Source: Streptomyces venezuelae
GTDB lineage: Bacteria; Actinomycetota; Actinomycetes; Streptomycetales; Streptomycetaceae
Assembly: GCF_008642375.1 (NCBI RefSeq)
Contig: NZ_CP029194.1
Location: 2,914,001 to 2,978,000 of the forward strand
Length of the DNA stretch: 64,000 nucleotides
Direction of reading: 5' to 3'
Position 1 is the first letter of the stretch, and each line of letters starts with the position of its first letter. A program made the translations under genes and the position numbers. Below, piece by piece: positions 1 through 8,957 of the stretch. A model generated the notes under the pieces. It saw only the letters and a program-made list of their open reading frames with translations. It searched no databases and had not been told where the DNA came from.

Positions 1-10
1 CGGGCGGCGC

Positions 11-1534
11 TCAGGCGCCGGTGCCGACCACGGCCTCGGCGGCCGCGCGGCCGCAGACACGGGCCGCGCCGTGCGTGGCGATGTGCAGGGCCCCGCGGGG
101 CTCCGCCTCGTTGAGGCCCATCTCGACCACGACGGTGTCGGGACGGGCCGCGAGCAGACCGTCCAGGGCCTCGGTCATCCACGGGTGGCGGTGGGCGTCG
201 CGGACGACCGCGACGATCCGGCGCTCCCCCGCGGCGGCGAGGATCGCGTCCACGGAGGCCTCGGCGTACGAGCCGGTCTCCGTGCCGGGCAGCAGGCGCT
301 CCAGCTCCGCCGCGATGCCCCAGGGCGTCTCGTCGCCGACCGCGAAGTTCGCGACCGGGGTGAAGGAGGCCACATAGGGAGCGCTGGTCACCGGGGTGTA
401 CGGCCGCTCCCCGCGGGTCACCTTCAGGGCCCGGCGGGCGGCGACGAGTCCGATGTCGGCGCCGGGCGCGGTCCCCTCCTGCACTGCCGCGCCCGGCACC
501 GACTCAGCCCCCCTGGCCCGGTGCGACTGGGTCCAGGCCGCCAGGGCGCGCACGCGCGCCGCGGCGTCGGCCAGCCGCTCCTCGGGCAGTTCACCGGTCC
601 GTACCGCATCGACCAGCGCGTCGCGCAGCCGCAGTACGGTGTCCTCGTCGCACAGCCCGCCGCCGACACAGATGGCGTCGGCGCCCGCGGCGATCGCGAG
701 GACGGACCCGCGCTCGATGCCGTACGTCGCCGCGACGGCCTGCATCTCCATGCCGTCGGTGACGATCAGCCCCTCGAAGCCCAGCTCCTGGCGCAGCAGA
801 CCGGTGAGGATCTGCGGGCTCAGGGTGGCCGGACGGTGCGGGTCGAGCGCGGAGAGAAGAATATGCGCGCTCATGACGGCTTTGGTACCCGCGGCGATGG
901 CGGCGCGGAAAGGTACCAGCTCACGGGCGTGCAGTGTGGCGAGGTCCACATCGATCCGGGGCAGCGCGTCGTGCGAGTCGACGTTGGTGTCGCCGTGTCC
1001 CGGGAAGTGCTTCGTGCAGGCCGCGACCCCGACGCCCTGGAGGCCGTCGACGTACGCCACGGTGTGCCGGGCGACCAGGTCCGGGTCCGGCCCGAAGGAC
1101 CGGACGCCGATGACCGGGTTCTCGGCGTTGGAGTTGACGTCCGCCGAGGGCGCCCAGTTGAGGTCGACGCCGCACTGCGCGAGGCGGCGGCCGAGCTCGC
1201 GGGCGACGGCCCGGGTGAGCTCGACGTCGTCCACGCTGCCCAGGGCGTAGCTGCCGGGGAAGGACGAGCCCTGCTTGACCTCGAGGCGGGTGACGTCCCC
1301 GCCCTCCTCGTCGATGGCGACGAGGACGTCGTCCCGCTCGGCGCGCAGCTGCGCGGTGAGCGCGGCGAGCTGTTCGGGGCTGACGATGTTCCGGCCGAAG
1401 AGGCCGACCGAGGACAGGCCCTCGCCGACGTGGCGGCGCAGCCAGTCGGGGGCGGTGGTGCCGACGAAGCCGGGCTGGAGCACCGTGAGCGCGTCACGGG
1501 TCAGGGTGTCCGAGGCGTGTACGAGAGTCGTCAT
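11..1534 (-). CDS. dasD: glycoside hydrolase family 3 beta-N-acetylhexosaminidase (DasD-type)
   Basis: 507 residues. The motif KHFPGHGDTNVDSHDALP carries the Asp/His dyad signature of GH3 beta-N-acetylglucosaminidases (NagZ-like), and VTDGMEM holds the likely Asp nucleophile. No signal peptide is visible, so it probably acts inside the cell on imported N-acetylglucosamine oligomers. It is the last gene of the dasA-dasB-dasC-dasD string: dasC ends only 8 bases before its ATG, implying co-transcription and joint control by DasR. The family call is secure. The gene name rests on the neighbourhood, which matches the known das cluster. The three bases after the stop reach almost to the window edge, so any terminator is outside. 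Confidence 0.9.
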   Translation of the reverse strand: MTTLVHASDTLTRDALTVLQPGFVGTTAPDWLRRHVGEGLSSVGLFGRNIVSPEQLAALTAQLRAERDDVLVAIDEEGGDVTRLEVKQGSSFPGSYALGSVDDVELTRAVARELGRRLAQCGVDLNWAPSADVNSNAENPVIGVRSFGPDPDLVARHTVAYVDGLQGVGVAACTKHFPGHGDTNVDSHDALPRIDVDLATLHARELVPFRAAIAAGTKAVMSAHILLSALDPHRPATLSPQILTGLLRQELGFEGLIVTDGMEMQAVAATYGIERGSVLAIAAGADAICVGGGLCDEDTVLRLRDALVDAVRTGELPEERLADAAARVRALAAWTQSHRARGAESVPGAAVQEGTAPGADIGLVAARRALKVTRGERPYTPVTSAPYVASFTPVANFAVGDETPWGIAAELERLLPGTETGSYAEASVDAILAAAGERRIVAVVRDAHRHPWMTEALDGLLAARPDTVVVEMGLNEAEPRGALHIATHGAARVCGRAAAEAVVGTGA

Positions 1535-1542
1535 GGGAGCCG

Positions 1543-2409
1543 TTATCCCTTCACCGCGCCGGCGGTCATGCCGCCGACGGCCTTGCGCTGGAGGAAGAGG
1601 AACACGATGAGCACGGGGAGAGAGAAGAGCGTGGAGGCGGCCATGGTGGCGCCCCAGTCGCTGCCGAACGCGGTCTGGAACTCGGTCAGCCAGCGCGTCA
1701 GGGTCTGCGACTCCCGGTCCTTGTTGAGCATGAGGACCATGGCGAACTCGTTCCAGGCGGTGATGAAGCCGAAGAGCGAGGTCGACATGAGGCCGGGAGC
1801 GAGCAGCGGGAAGATCACCTTGCGGAAGGCCTGACCGCGGGTGCAGCCGTCGATCTGCGCGGCCTCCTCCAGCTCCACCGGGACGGCGGCGATGAAGCCG
1901 CGCAGGGTCCAGATGGTGAAGGGGAGGACCATCACGAAGTAGATCAGCGTGAGCATCGGGATGCTGTTCAGCATGTCGTTCTCACGGGAGATCATGTACA
2001 TCGCGATGACCATGACCTCCCAGGGGGCCATCTGCGCCAGCATCACGACGAGGACGATGCCCTTGCGTCCCTTGAACTTCATGCGGGCGATCGCGAAGCT
2101 CGCGGCCAGGGCCACGAGGAGGGCGAGCAGCACGGCGCCGAGGGTGACGGCAAGGCTGTTCTGCACGTACGTCCAGAAGAGGTCGACGCCCGTCGCGGTG
2201 GTGTAGTTCTCGAAGGTCGGCGTGAAGACGAAGACCGGGTCCTTCGTCATGATCTCGTGCTGCGGCTTCAGCGAGGACGAGAACATCCAGTAGACGGGGA
2301 AGACGAACACCACGGCGAGGACGAGGGCGGTGAGGTTCTTGGCGATGACGCCGGCCGTCAGCGGCTTCCTGGTGCGCAGCTTCTGCGGAGTCTCAGTGGT
2401 GGTGCTCAC
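1543..2409 (-). CDS. dasC: ABC sugar transporter permease, MalG-like (DasC)
   Basis: 288 residues with about six membrane segments and the permease EAA loop (EEAAQIDGCTRGQAF, then a Pro-Leu-Leu stretch) that docks the ATPase. It forms the second half of the membrane channel for N-acetylglucosamine/chitobiose together with the upstream permease. It starts with GTG and overlaps the stop of dasB by four bases (GTGA), a sign of translational coupling. No ATPase gene lies in the cluster. Streptomyces Das transporters are known to use the shared MsiK ATPase encoded elsewhere, which fits. Confidence 0.9.
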   Translation of the reverse strand: MSTTTETPQKLRTRKPLTAGVIAKNLTALVLAVVFVFPVYWMFSSSLKPQHEIMTKDPVFVFTPTFENYTTATGVDLFWTYVQNSLAVTLGAVLLALLVALAASFAIARMKFKGRKGIVLVVMLAQMAPWEVMVIAMYMISRENDMLNSIPMLTLIYFVMVLPFTIWTLRGFIAAVPVELEEAAQIDGCTRGQAFRKVIFPLLAPGLMSTSLFGFITAWNEFAMVLMLNKDRESQTLTRWLTEFQTAFGSDWGATMAASTLFSLPVLIVFLFLQRKAVGGMTAGAVKG

Positions 2410-3428
2410 AGCTCCTCCTCCTGCTTCAGGATCAGGCGGAAGTAGAAGGACATGACCGCGATGAGCATCACGATCGTCAGGACGGAGATGGCGGCGGCGA
2501 CGCCGTAGTGGAACTGGCCGACGCCCTCGATGTAGGCGAAGACGGGGAGCGTCTCGGAGCCTCGGTCGGGGCCGCCCTGGTTCATGGCGTAGACCTGGGC
2601 GAACGCCTTGAAGATCCAGATGATCTCCAGGAACGTCGTGATCATGAAGAAGGACTTGAGGTTCGGGAAGACCACGGACCAGAAGGTGCGCCAGCCGCTC
2701 GCCCCGTCCATCTTGGCGGCCTCGTACAGCTCGGACCCGACCGTGGTCAGGGCGGCGTACATGTTGAGGGCGACGAAGGGGACGGAGCCCCAGACGAGCA
2801 GGATCAGGATGATGACGAGGGTGGAGAAGCCCGTCTCGAACCAGTTGTGCTGCTCGTAGCCCGAGAAGCCGAGCGTGCGCATGAGCCAGTTGACGACACC
2901 GAACTGCTCGTCGAAGAGCCAGCGGAAGACGGTGACGGAGGCGATGATCGGCATGGCCCAGGCGAGCATCAGGGACAGCGAGAGGACCAGTCGCATCTTC
3001 TTGCCCAGGCGGTTCAGCAGCAGGCCGACGCCCGTGCCGATGGCCATGATCAGGGCGACGTTGACGGCGGTGAAGACGACGCTTCGGACGACGACCGTCC
3101 AGAACTGCGAGTCGCTCAGCAGATCCGTGTAGTTGTCGACGCCGATCCAGACCGTCTCGCGGGTGATGAACTCTTTCCGGTTGAGCTGCTGGAAGGAGAG
3201 CATCACGTTGCGGATCAGCGGGTAGAGCAGGAGCACCGCCATGGACAGCAGGGCGGGCGCGACGAGCAGATAGGGCAGCAGCCCACTCGGCAGCGAGCGT
3301 CTGCCGCGCGAGGGCTGAAGGACTTCCTTCGAGCCGGAAGGGGATGGCGGAGTCTGAGACTTCCCTGCCGCCCTCCCGGGCGCGTCCTGAGGAGCGGCGC
3401 TGGCCGTCCCCTGGGAGTCCACGGTCAT
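2406..3428 (-). CDS. dasB: ABC sugar transporter permease, MalF-like (DasB)
   Basis: 340 residues. A cytoplasmic N-terminal tail of about 50 residues rich in Pro/Ser/Lys is followed by the first membrane segment near SGLLPYLLVAPALL and the EAA loop YEAAKMDGASGWRTF. It is the first permease of the N-acetylglucosamine/chitobiose importer. The ATG has a GAGG ribosome site nine bases upstream. A 158-base gap with a strong hairpin separates it from dasA, so the permeases are probably made at a lower level than the binding protein. Confidence 0.9.
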   Translation of the reverse strand: MTVDSQGTASAAPQDAPGRAAGKSQTPPSPSGSKEVLQPSRGRRSLPSGLLPYLLVAPALLSMAVLLLYPLIRNVMLSFQQLNRKEFITRETVWIGVDNYTDLLSDSQFWTVVVRSVVFTAVNVALIMAIGTGVGLLLNRLGKKMRLVLSLSLMLAWAMPIIASVTVFRWLFDEQFGVVNWLMRTLGFSGYEQHNWFETGFSTLVIILILLVWGSVPFVALNMYAALTTVGSELYEAAKMDGASGWRTFWSVVFPNLKSFFMITTFLEIIWIFKAFAQVYAMNQGGPDRGSETLPVFAYIEGVGQFHYGVAAAISVLTIVMLIAVMSFYFRLILKQEEEL

Positions 3429-3497
3429 GGTCTTATTCCTCGCGGTTCTGGGGCTCCCGCGCCCACCGGGGCGCGGCCCGGGGGAGCGGGCCGCTGA

Positions 3498-3535
3498 TCA
3501 CTGCATGCGATGCGTCAATGCAAAGCGTCACTGCA
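3498..3535. repeat. three copies of an 8-base TCAMTGCA repeat
   Basis: TCACTGCA occurs at 3498-3505 and 3528-3535, and TCAATGCA at 3515-3522. The last two lie in adjoining near-identical 13-base units. They sit in the dasA-dasB gap just downstream (in transcript order) of the hairpin at 3542-3576. The function is unknown; it could be an RNA processing or binding site. Confidence 0.5.
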
Positions 3536-3541
3536 AGCGCC

Positions 3542-3576
3542 GGTGGTGCGGCCGGTGCGACACCGGCCGCACCACC
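3542..3576 (-). terminator. hairpin between dasA and dasB (attenuator or RNA stabiliser)
   Basis: A perfect 16-base inverted repeat GGTGGTGCGGCCGGTG with its complement and a three-base loop lies 10 bases after the dasA stop. No T-run follows, so it may only partly terminate or may protect the dasA message, as is common between binding-protein and permease genes. Confidence 0.75.
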
Positions 3577-3586
3577 TGGCTACGGA

Positions 3587-4882
3587 TTACTGCTGGTTGA
3601 TGCGCTCGTTGATGACCTTGTCGGCCGCCTCGCCGGCCGCCTTGGCGTCCTCGCCCTTCAGGACCTTGGTCATGAAGTCCTTGATCGGGTTCGGCGCGGT
3701 CTCGACCTGCGCCCAGCCCGGCGTCACCGGGGTGACCTTGCCGGAGACCGACGAGGCCGCCATGGCCTCGGCGAAGGAGCCCGCGGCCGGCTTGAACTGC
3801 GCGCCGTCCTGGTTCGGGAGCAGCGCGCCCTCGGTGGCCTTCGCGTAGGTGGTCATGTGCTCCTTGCCGGCGGCGAGGGCCAGCCACTCCTTCGCGAGCT
3901 CCTTGTTCTGGGAGCGCTCGGCGATGGCGAGGTTCGAGCCGCCGAGGAAGACGGAGCCCGGCTTGTCAGCGGTCTTGCCCGGGATCGGGAAGTAGCCGAA
4001 GTCGGCGGTCTTGCCGGCCTTCTTCATGGCGTCGATCGCGCCGCCGGCCTCCCAGCCGAGACCGATCCAGGACGCCACGCCGCCCTTGGGGACGACGTCG
4101 GTGGACTGCTGCGGGGTCGCCTCGTCCTTGTCCTTCGGAGCGGTGGAGTAGGACGCCAGCTCCTTGTAGAAGTTCACTGCGGCGACGGCCTCGGGGGAGG
4201 ACAGGTTGCCCTTCCACTTGTCGCCGTCCTTGACCGCGAGGTCGCTGCCCTCGTCCCAGACGAGGCCGGCGAGGACGTACCAGGACTGGCCCGGCAGGTA
4301 GATCGCCTGCGACTTCGGGTCGGCGGCCTTGAGCTTCTTCAGGCCCGCGATCCACTCGGCGCGGGTCTTCGGCGGGGTGACGCCGGCCTTCTTGTAGGCG
4401 GCCTTGTCGTAGATGACGACGCGGCTCGCGGCGTACCACGGGGCGGAGTAGAGCTTGCCGTCCAGCTCGTTGGAGGCGACCATGCCCTTGTTCCAGGCGT
4501 CGTAGCCGAGCTTGGCCTTGTCGCCCGTCAGGTCGGCGAGGCCGCCGGTGACCGCGTAACCGGCGGTCTGGGTGTTGCCGAGCTCCAGGACGTCCGGCGG
4601 GGTGTCCTCGGAGAGGGCGGTGGTGACCTTCTCCTGGATGCCGTTCCAGACCTGCTTCTCGACCTTGACCTTGACGCCGGGGTGCTTGGCCTCGAACGCC
4701 TTGTTCACCTCGGCCATCCACGCGTCCGGAGCGGACCCGTCCATGACCCAGACGGTCAGGCTCTTGTCGCCGCCGGCGGACGGCTTCGCGCCGTCCTTGC
4801 CCGTGTCGCTGTCCGAACCACATGCAGCGATAGAGACCATCATGCCCGCGACGCCGATCGCCGCGATGAGCTTGCGCTTCAC
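3587..4882 (-). CDS. dasA: extracellular sugar-binding lipoprotein of the Das ABC transporter
   Basis: 431 residues. A lipoprotein signal peptide has the lipobox IAAC with the lipidated Cys at residue 21. The mature part is a family 1 extracellular solute-binding protein, which captures N-acetylglucosamine/chitobiose outside the membrane and hands it to DasB/DasC. It starts with GTG and has a strong AGGAGGG site four to five bases upstream. It is transcribed away from dasR, and the intergenic region carries two DasR operators. The assignment to DasA rests on the complete das gene order and the adjacent DasR. Confidence 0.92.
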   Translation of the reverse strand: MKRKLIAAIGVAGMMVSIAACGSDSDTGKDGAKPSAGGDKSLTVWVMDGSAPDAWMAEVNKAFEAKHPGVKVKVEKQVWNGIQEKVTTALSEDTPPDVLELGNTQTAGYAVTGGLADLTGDKAKLGYDAWNKGMVASNELDGKLYSAPWYAASRVVIYDKAAYKKAGVTPPKTRAEWIAGLKKLKAADPKSQAIYLPGQSWYVLAGLVWDEGSDLAVKDGDKWKGNLSSPEAVAAVNFYKELASYSTAPKDKDEATPQQSTDVVPKGGVASWIGLGWEAGGAIDAMKKAGKTADFGYFPIPGKTADKPGSVFLGGSNLAIAERSQNKELAKEWLALAAGKEHMTTYAKATEGALLPNQDGAQFKPAAGSFAEAMAASSVSGKVTPVTPGWAQVETAPNPIKDFMTKVLKGEDAKAAGEAADKVINERINQQ

Positions 4883-4970
4883 GCCACCCTCCTCAGGGAT
4901 GCCTGCAACCCCTGCCCACCGCGCGAAGACATACGTCAGGTAGTGCTCGTGGGGCTGGGACCTGGTCTTT

Positions 4971-5010
4971 AATGGTTTAGACCAGTACCCGGAGCTTGGC
5001 CTAGACCTTT
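4971..5010. promoter_or_regulatory. DasR responsive elements (dre), two sites
   Basis: AATGGTTTAGACCAGT at 4971-4986 matches the known dre consensus ACTGGTCTAGACCACT at 13 of 16 positions. A weaker copy at 4995-5010 (CTTGGCCTAGACCTTT) matches 11 of 16. Both lie in the dasA promoter region between dasA and dasR. A half-site-like TGGTCT is at 4963-4968. DasR bound here would repress dasA until amino-sugar phosphates accumulate. Confidence 0.85.
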
Positions 5011-5068
5011 AGGGGTGTCAAGGGTGTATAAGAAGGGCAGTCGCGTCCGTTATCGGACCGACACCTGA

Positions 5069-5932
<864 letters not shown>

Positions 5933-5952
5933 CCGGATCCGCAACATCCGAC

Positions 5953-5991
5953 GAGGGGGGTCGCCGAAGTCCCGGCGGCCCCCCTCGTTTT
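5953..5991 (+). terminator. terminator after dasR
   Basis: The stem GAGGGGGGTCGCCG pairs with CGGCGGCCCCCCTC, with one or two imperfections and a short loop, and is followed by GTTTTCG. It starts about 20 bases after the dasR stop. Confidence 0.85.
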
Positions 5992-6104
5992 CGCGTTCCC
6001 GGGGGATTCACATCCGTTATGCGGACAGGGGTTCCATGGAGCGTAAGCGTCCCCTAGATTTCCCCAGCATTACCGAGGTGATCAGCGAGGGGACGGGAAT
6101 CGCC

Positions 6105-6380
6105 ATGTCAGAGGCGGCAGAAGCACCGGAAACGACACAAGGGAAACAACAACCCACCATCACCCCGATGCGGGTGGTGATCGCGCTCTGCCTGTTCGCG
6201 CCGTTCGTGGCGATGCTCTGGGTGAGCTCGTACGCGAAGGCCGAACCGCTCTTCGCGGGCATCCCGTTCTTCTACTGGTACCAGATGCTCTGGGTGCTGA
6301 TCTCCACGGCACTCACCATGGTCGCGTACAAGCTGTGGCAGCTGGACCAGCGTGCCCGCAAGGGAGGTGACGCGCGATGA
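6105..6380 (+). CDS. small DUF3311-type membrane protein
   Basis: 91 residues from the ATG at 6105. There are two membrane segments (around MRVVIALCLFAPFVAMLW and FYWYQMLWVLISTALTMV) separated by a short loop. The form and position match the DUF3311 proteins that sit directly upstream of sodium-solute symporters in actinobacteria, presumably as a small accessory subunit. Its stop overlaps the symporter start by four bases (ATGA), indicating coupled translation. An earlier ATG at 6036 in the same frame lacks a good ribosome site. The function is inferred from pairing only. Confidence 0.85.
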   Translation: MSEAAEAPETTQGKQQPTITPMRVVIALCLFAPFVAMLWVSSYAKAEPLFAGIPFFYWYQMLWVLISTALTMVAYKLWQLDQRARKGGDAR

Positions 6381-8002
6381 AGGACGGCGTGAACGGCGTG
6401 GCGCTCGCCGTGTTCATCTTCTTCTTCCTGGCCGTCACGGTCATGGGCTTCCTGGCCTCGCGCTGGCGCAAGGCCGAGAACGAGAACAGCCTCGACGAAT
6501 GGGGTCTCGGCGGCCGGTCGTTCGGCACCTGGGTGACCTGGTTCCTCCTCGGCGGCGACCTCTACACGGCCTACACCTTCGTCGCGGTCCCCGCGGCCAT
6601 CTACGCGGCGGGCGCGGCCGGCTTCTTCGCCGTCCCGTACACGATCCTGGTGTACCCGCTGATCTTCACCTTCCTCCCGCGCCTCTGGTCGGTCTCGCAC
6701 AAGCACGGATACGTCACCACCTCCGACTTCGTGCGCGGCCGCTTCGGCTCCAAGGGCCTCTCCCTCGCGGTCGCCGTCACCGGCATCCTCGCGACCATGC
6801 CGTACATCGCGCTCCAGCTCGTCGGCATCCAGGCCGTCCTGGACGTCATGGGCGTCGGCGGCGGCGAGAACACCCACTGGTTCATCAAGGACCTGCCGCT
6901 GCTCATCGCCTTCGGCGTCCTCGCGGCGTACACGTACTCCTCGGGGCTGCGCGCGCCCGCGCTCATCGCCTTCGTCAAGGACACCCTGATCTACATCGTC
7001 ATCGCCGTGGCGATCATCTACATCCCGATCAAGCTCGGCGGCTTCGACGAGATCTTCGCCAAGGCCGGCGAGGCGTACTCGCAGATCAACCCGGCGACCG
7101 ACAAGCCGCGCGGCGCGCTCGTCCCCGGCGAGGCCGGCCAGTGGACGTACGCGACGCTGGCGCTCGGCTCGGCGCTCGCGCTCTTCATGTACCCGCACTC
7201 CATCACGGCGACGCTGTCGTCCCGGAGCCGTGAGGTCATCCGCCGCAACACCACGATCCTGCCGCTGTACTCGCTGATGCTGGGCCTGCTCGCGCTGCTC
7301 GGCTTCATGGCGATCGCCGCCGGGATCCAGGTCAAGAACGGCCAGCTCGCCATCCCGCAGCTCTTCGAGACCATGTTCCCTGACTGGTTCGCGGGTGTCG
7401 CCTTCGCCGCGATCGGCATCGGCGCGCTCGTCCCGGCCGCGATCATGTCGATCGCCGCGGCCAACCTCTTCACGAGGAACATCTACAAGGACTTCATCAA
7501 GAAGGACGCGACCCCGGCGCAGGAGACCAAGGTCTCCAAGATCGTCTCGCTCCTGGTGAAGGTCGGCGCACTGGCCTTCGTCCTCACCATGGACAAGACG
7601 GTCGCGATCAACTTCCAGCTGCTCGGCGGCATCTGGATCCTCCAGACCTTCCCGGCACTGGTCGGCGGCCTCTTCACCCGCTGGTTCCACCGCTGGGCGC
7701 TGCTCGCCGGCTGGGCCGTGGGCATGGTCTACGGCACGGCCGCCGCGTACGGCGTGGCCAGCCCGACGCAGAAGCACTTCGGCGGCTCGTCCGCCGAGAT
7801 CCCGGGCATCGGCGAGATCGGCTACATCGGCCTCACCGCCTTCGTCCTCAACGTCGTCGTCACGGTCGTCCTGACCTTCGTCCTCAGGGCGCTGAAGGCC
7901 CCCGACGGCATCGACGAGACCTCCCCGTCGGACTACACGGCCGACGCCGGCGACGCGCCGGCCCGCAAGGCGGCCGCGAAGGTCGACGCCGGGGTGCACT
8001 GA
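6377..8002 (+). CDS. sodium:solute symporter, monocarboxylate permease-like
   Basis: 541 residues with about 13 membrane segments of the SSS/SSF fold, including the characteristic LGGRSFGTWVTWFLLGGDLYTAYTF region near the start. Closest known types are the actinobacterial monocarboxylate transporters (MctP/MctC), which import pyruvate, acetate or propionate using a cation gradient. The substrate here is an inference. It is coupled to the DUF3311 protein and followed by a strong terminator, making a two-gene unit. The C-terminal tail is charged and cytoplasmic. Confidence 0.85.
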   Translation: MKDGVNGVALAVFIFFFLAVTVMGFLASRWRKAENENSLDEWGLGGRSFGTWVTWFLLGGDLYTAYTFVAVPAAIYAAGAAGFFAVPYTILVYPLIFTFLPRLWSVSHKHGYVTTSDFVRGRFGSKGLSLAVAVTGILATMPYIALQLVGIQAVLDVMGVGGGENTHWFIKDLPLLIAFGVLAAYTYSSGLRAPALIAFVKDTLIYIVIAVAIIYIPIKLGGFDEIFAKAGEAYSQINPATDKPRGALVPGEAGQWTYATLALGSALALFMYPHSITATLSSRSREVIRRNTTILPLYSLMLGLLALLGFMAIAAGIQVKNGQLAIPQLFETMFPDWFAGVAFAAIGIGALVPAAIMSIAAANLFTRNIYKDFIKKDATPAQETKVSKIVSLLVKVGALAFVLTMDKTVAINFQLLGGIWILQTFPALVGGLFTRWFHRWALLAGWAVGMVYGTAAAYGVASPTQKHFGGSSAEIPGIGEIGYIGLTAFVLNVVVTVVLTFVLRALKAPDGIDETSPSDYTADAGDAPARKAAAKVDAGVH

Positions 8003-8050
8003 CCGCACGACGGCCGCGCGACGGCCGTACGGCGACCGCACGACCTGCGG

Positions 8051-8092
8051 GAAGGGGCCCGGGATCTCCGCCAGGAAATCCCGGGCCCCTTC
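8051..8092 (+). terminator. terminator after the symporter
   Basis: A perfect 15-base stem GAAGGGGCCCGGGAT / ATCCCGGGCCCCTTC with a 12-base loop, about 48 bases after the symporter stop. Confidence 0.9.
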
Positions 8093-8118
8093 GCGTGCCC
8101 CCGGGGCAGACTGGCGTC

Positions 8119-8619
8119 ATGGACTTCACGATCAGGGCGGTACGGCCCGAGGAGTACGAGGAGCTCGGGGAACTCACCGGGCAGACCTACCTGGACGACG
8201 GGCTGCTGCTGTACGGGGCGGACGACTTCTACCTGGACGTGCTGAAGGACACGGCGCGCCGGGCGCGCGAGGCCGAGGTGCTCGTGGCCGTCGACGCGGA
8301 CGACCGGATCATCGGCGGGGTCACCTTCGCTCCCGGCTCCACCCCGTGGGCGGACATCGCCGTCACCGGCGAGGCCGAGTTCCGGATGCTGGTGGTCTCC
8401 CGTGAGGCCCGCGGCCGGGGGGTCGGCGAGGCCCTCGTACGGGCCTGCGCGGACCGCGCGCGGGCCGTGCCGGAGTGCGCGCGGCTGGTGCTCTCCACGG
8501 ACGCGAAGATGGTCTCGGCGCACCGGATCTACGAGCGCATGGGCTTCGTCCGCACCCCCGAGCGGGACTGGGAGCCCGTCCCCGGCCATCGGCTGCGGAC
8601 CTATTCCATGGAGTTCTGA
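8119..8619 (+). CDS. GNAT-family N-acetyltransferase
   Basis: 166 residues from the ATG at 8119. The acetyl-CoA binding motif is visible as LVVSREARGRGVGEAL (the R/Q-x-x-G-x-G/A signature), followed by the C-terminal Y-x-x-x-G-F element (IYERMGF). The substrate cannot be read from sequence. It stands alone between two terminators. An in-frame start 24 bases earlier would overlap the upstream terminator and is less likely. Confidence 0.85.
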   Translation: MDFTIRAVRPEEYEELGELTGQTYLDDGLLLYGADDFYLDVLKDTARRAREAEVLVAVDADDRIIGGVTFAPGSTPWADIAVTGEAEFRMLVVSREARGRGVGEALVRACADRARAVPECARLVLSTDAKMVSAHRIYERMGFVRTPERDWEPVPGHRLRTYSMEF

Positions 8620-8646
8620 GACCCGGAGACGAGCCAAGGCGACACA

Positions 8647-8684
8647 ACATGTGGGGGGTTCCGCGAGCGGAGCCCCCCACATGT
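8647..8684 (+). terminator. long hairpin after the acetyltransferase gene
   Basis: The arms ACATGTGGGGGGTTCCGC and GCGGAGCCCCCCACATGT pair over 18 bases with one G-U pair and a two-base loop. It is 28 bases after the acetyltransferase stop and directly before the riboswitch. There is no T-run. It probably isolates the two transcripts. Confidence 0.75.
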
Positions 8685-8689
8685 ATGCT

Positions 8690-8850
8690 CGTCCTCGCTG
8701 TCGACGCAGGGAAATCCGGCGCGAATCCGGAACTGTCCCGCAACGGTGTGCCTTGTACCCATGTGTTCGCACCCAGGTGCATGTACGAGGCGAGTCCGAG
8801 GACCTGCCGACAGCCCACCCGGTTCTTCCGTTCCGGGTGTCACTGACGTC
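8690..8850 (+). ncRNA. cobalamin (B12) riboswitch upstream of nrdA
   Basis: The conserved cobalamin core is visible: GGGAAATCCGGCGCGAATCC, then ACTGTCCCGCAACGGT, and the B12-box-like GAGTCCGAGGACCTGCC. A CACCCGG/CCGGGTG hairpin at 8816-8839 and a GCATCCG/CGGATGC hairpin at 8883-8901 may serve as the expression platform before the nrdA ribosome site. Streptomyces class Ia reductases are known to be shut off by adenosylcobalamin, so that the B12-dependent class II enzyme is used instead. The rest of 8620-8957 holds only this leader and the upstream hairpin. Boundaries are approximate. Confidence 0.9.
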
Positions 8851-8957
8851 CGGGCCTCGCGGAGTGGGCCGGTGGACGCGGCGCATCCGGCGTACGGATG
8901 CCCGCCTGCCCGCCTTCCCCCCGCCGCGGCCCAGAGCCGAGCGAGGGAGAGCCCCAC

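Noticed and set aside
6094..6110. SigR promoter before the DUF3311 gene
   Set aside because: GGGAAT is present but no GTT follows at the required spacing, and it overlaps the ribosome binding region.
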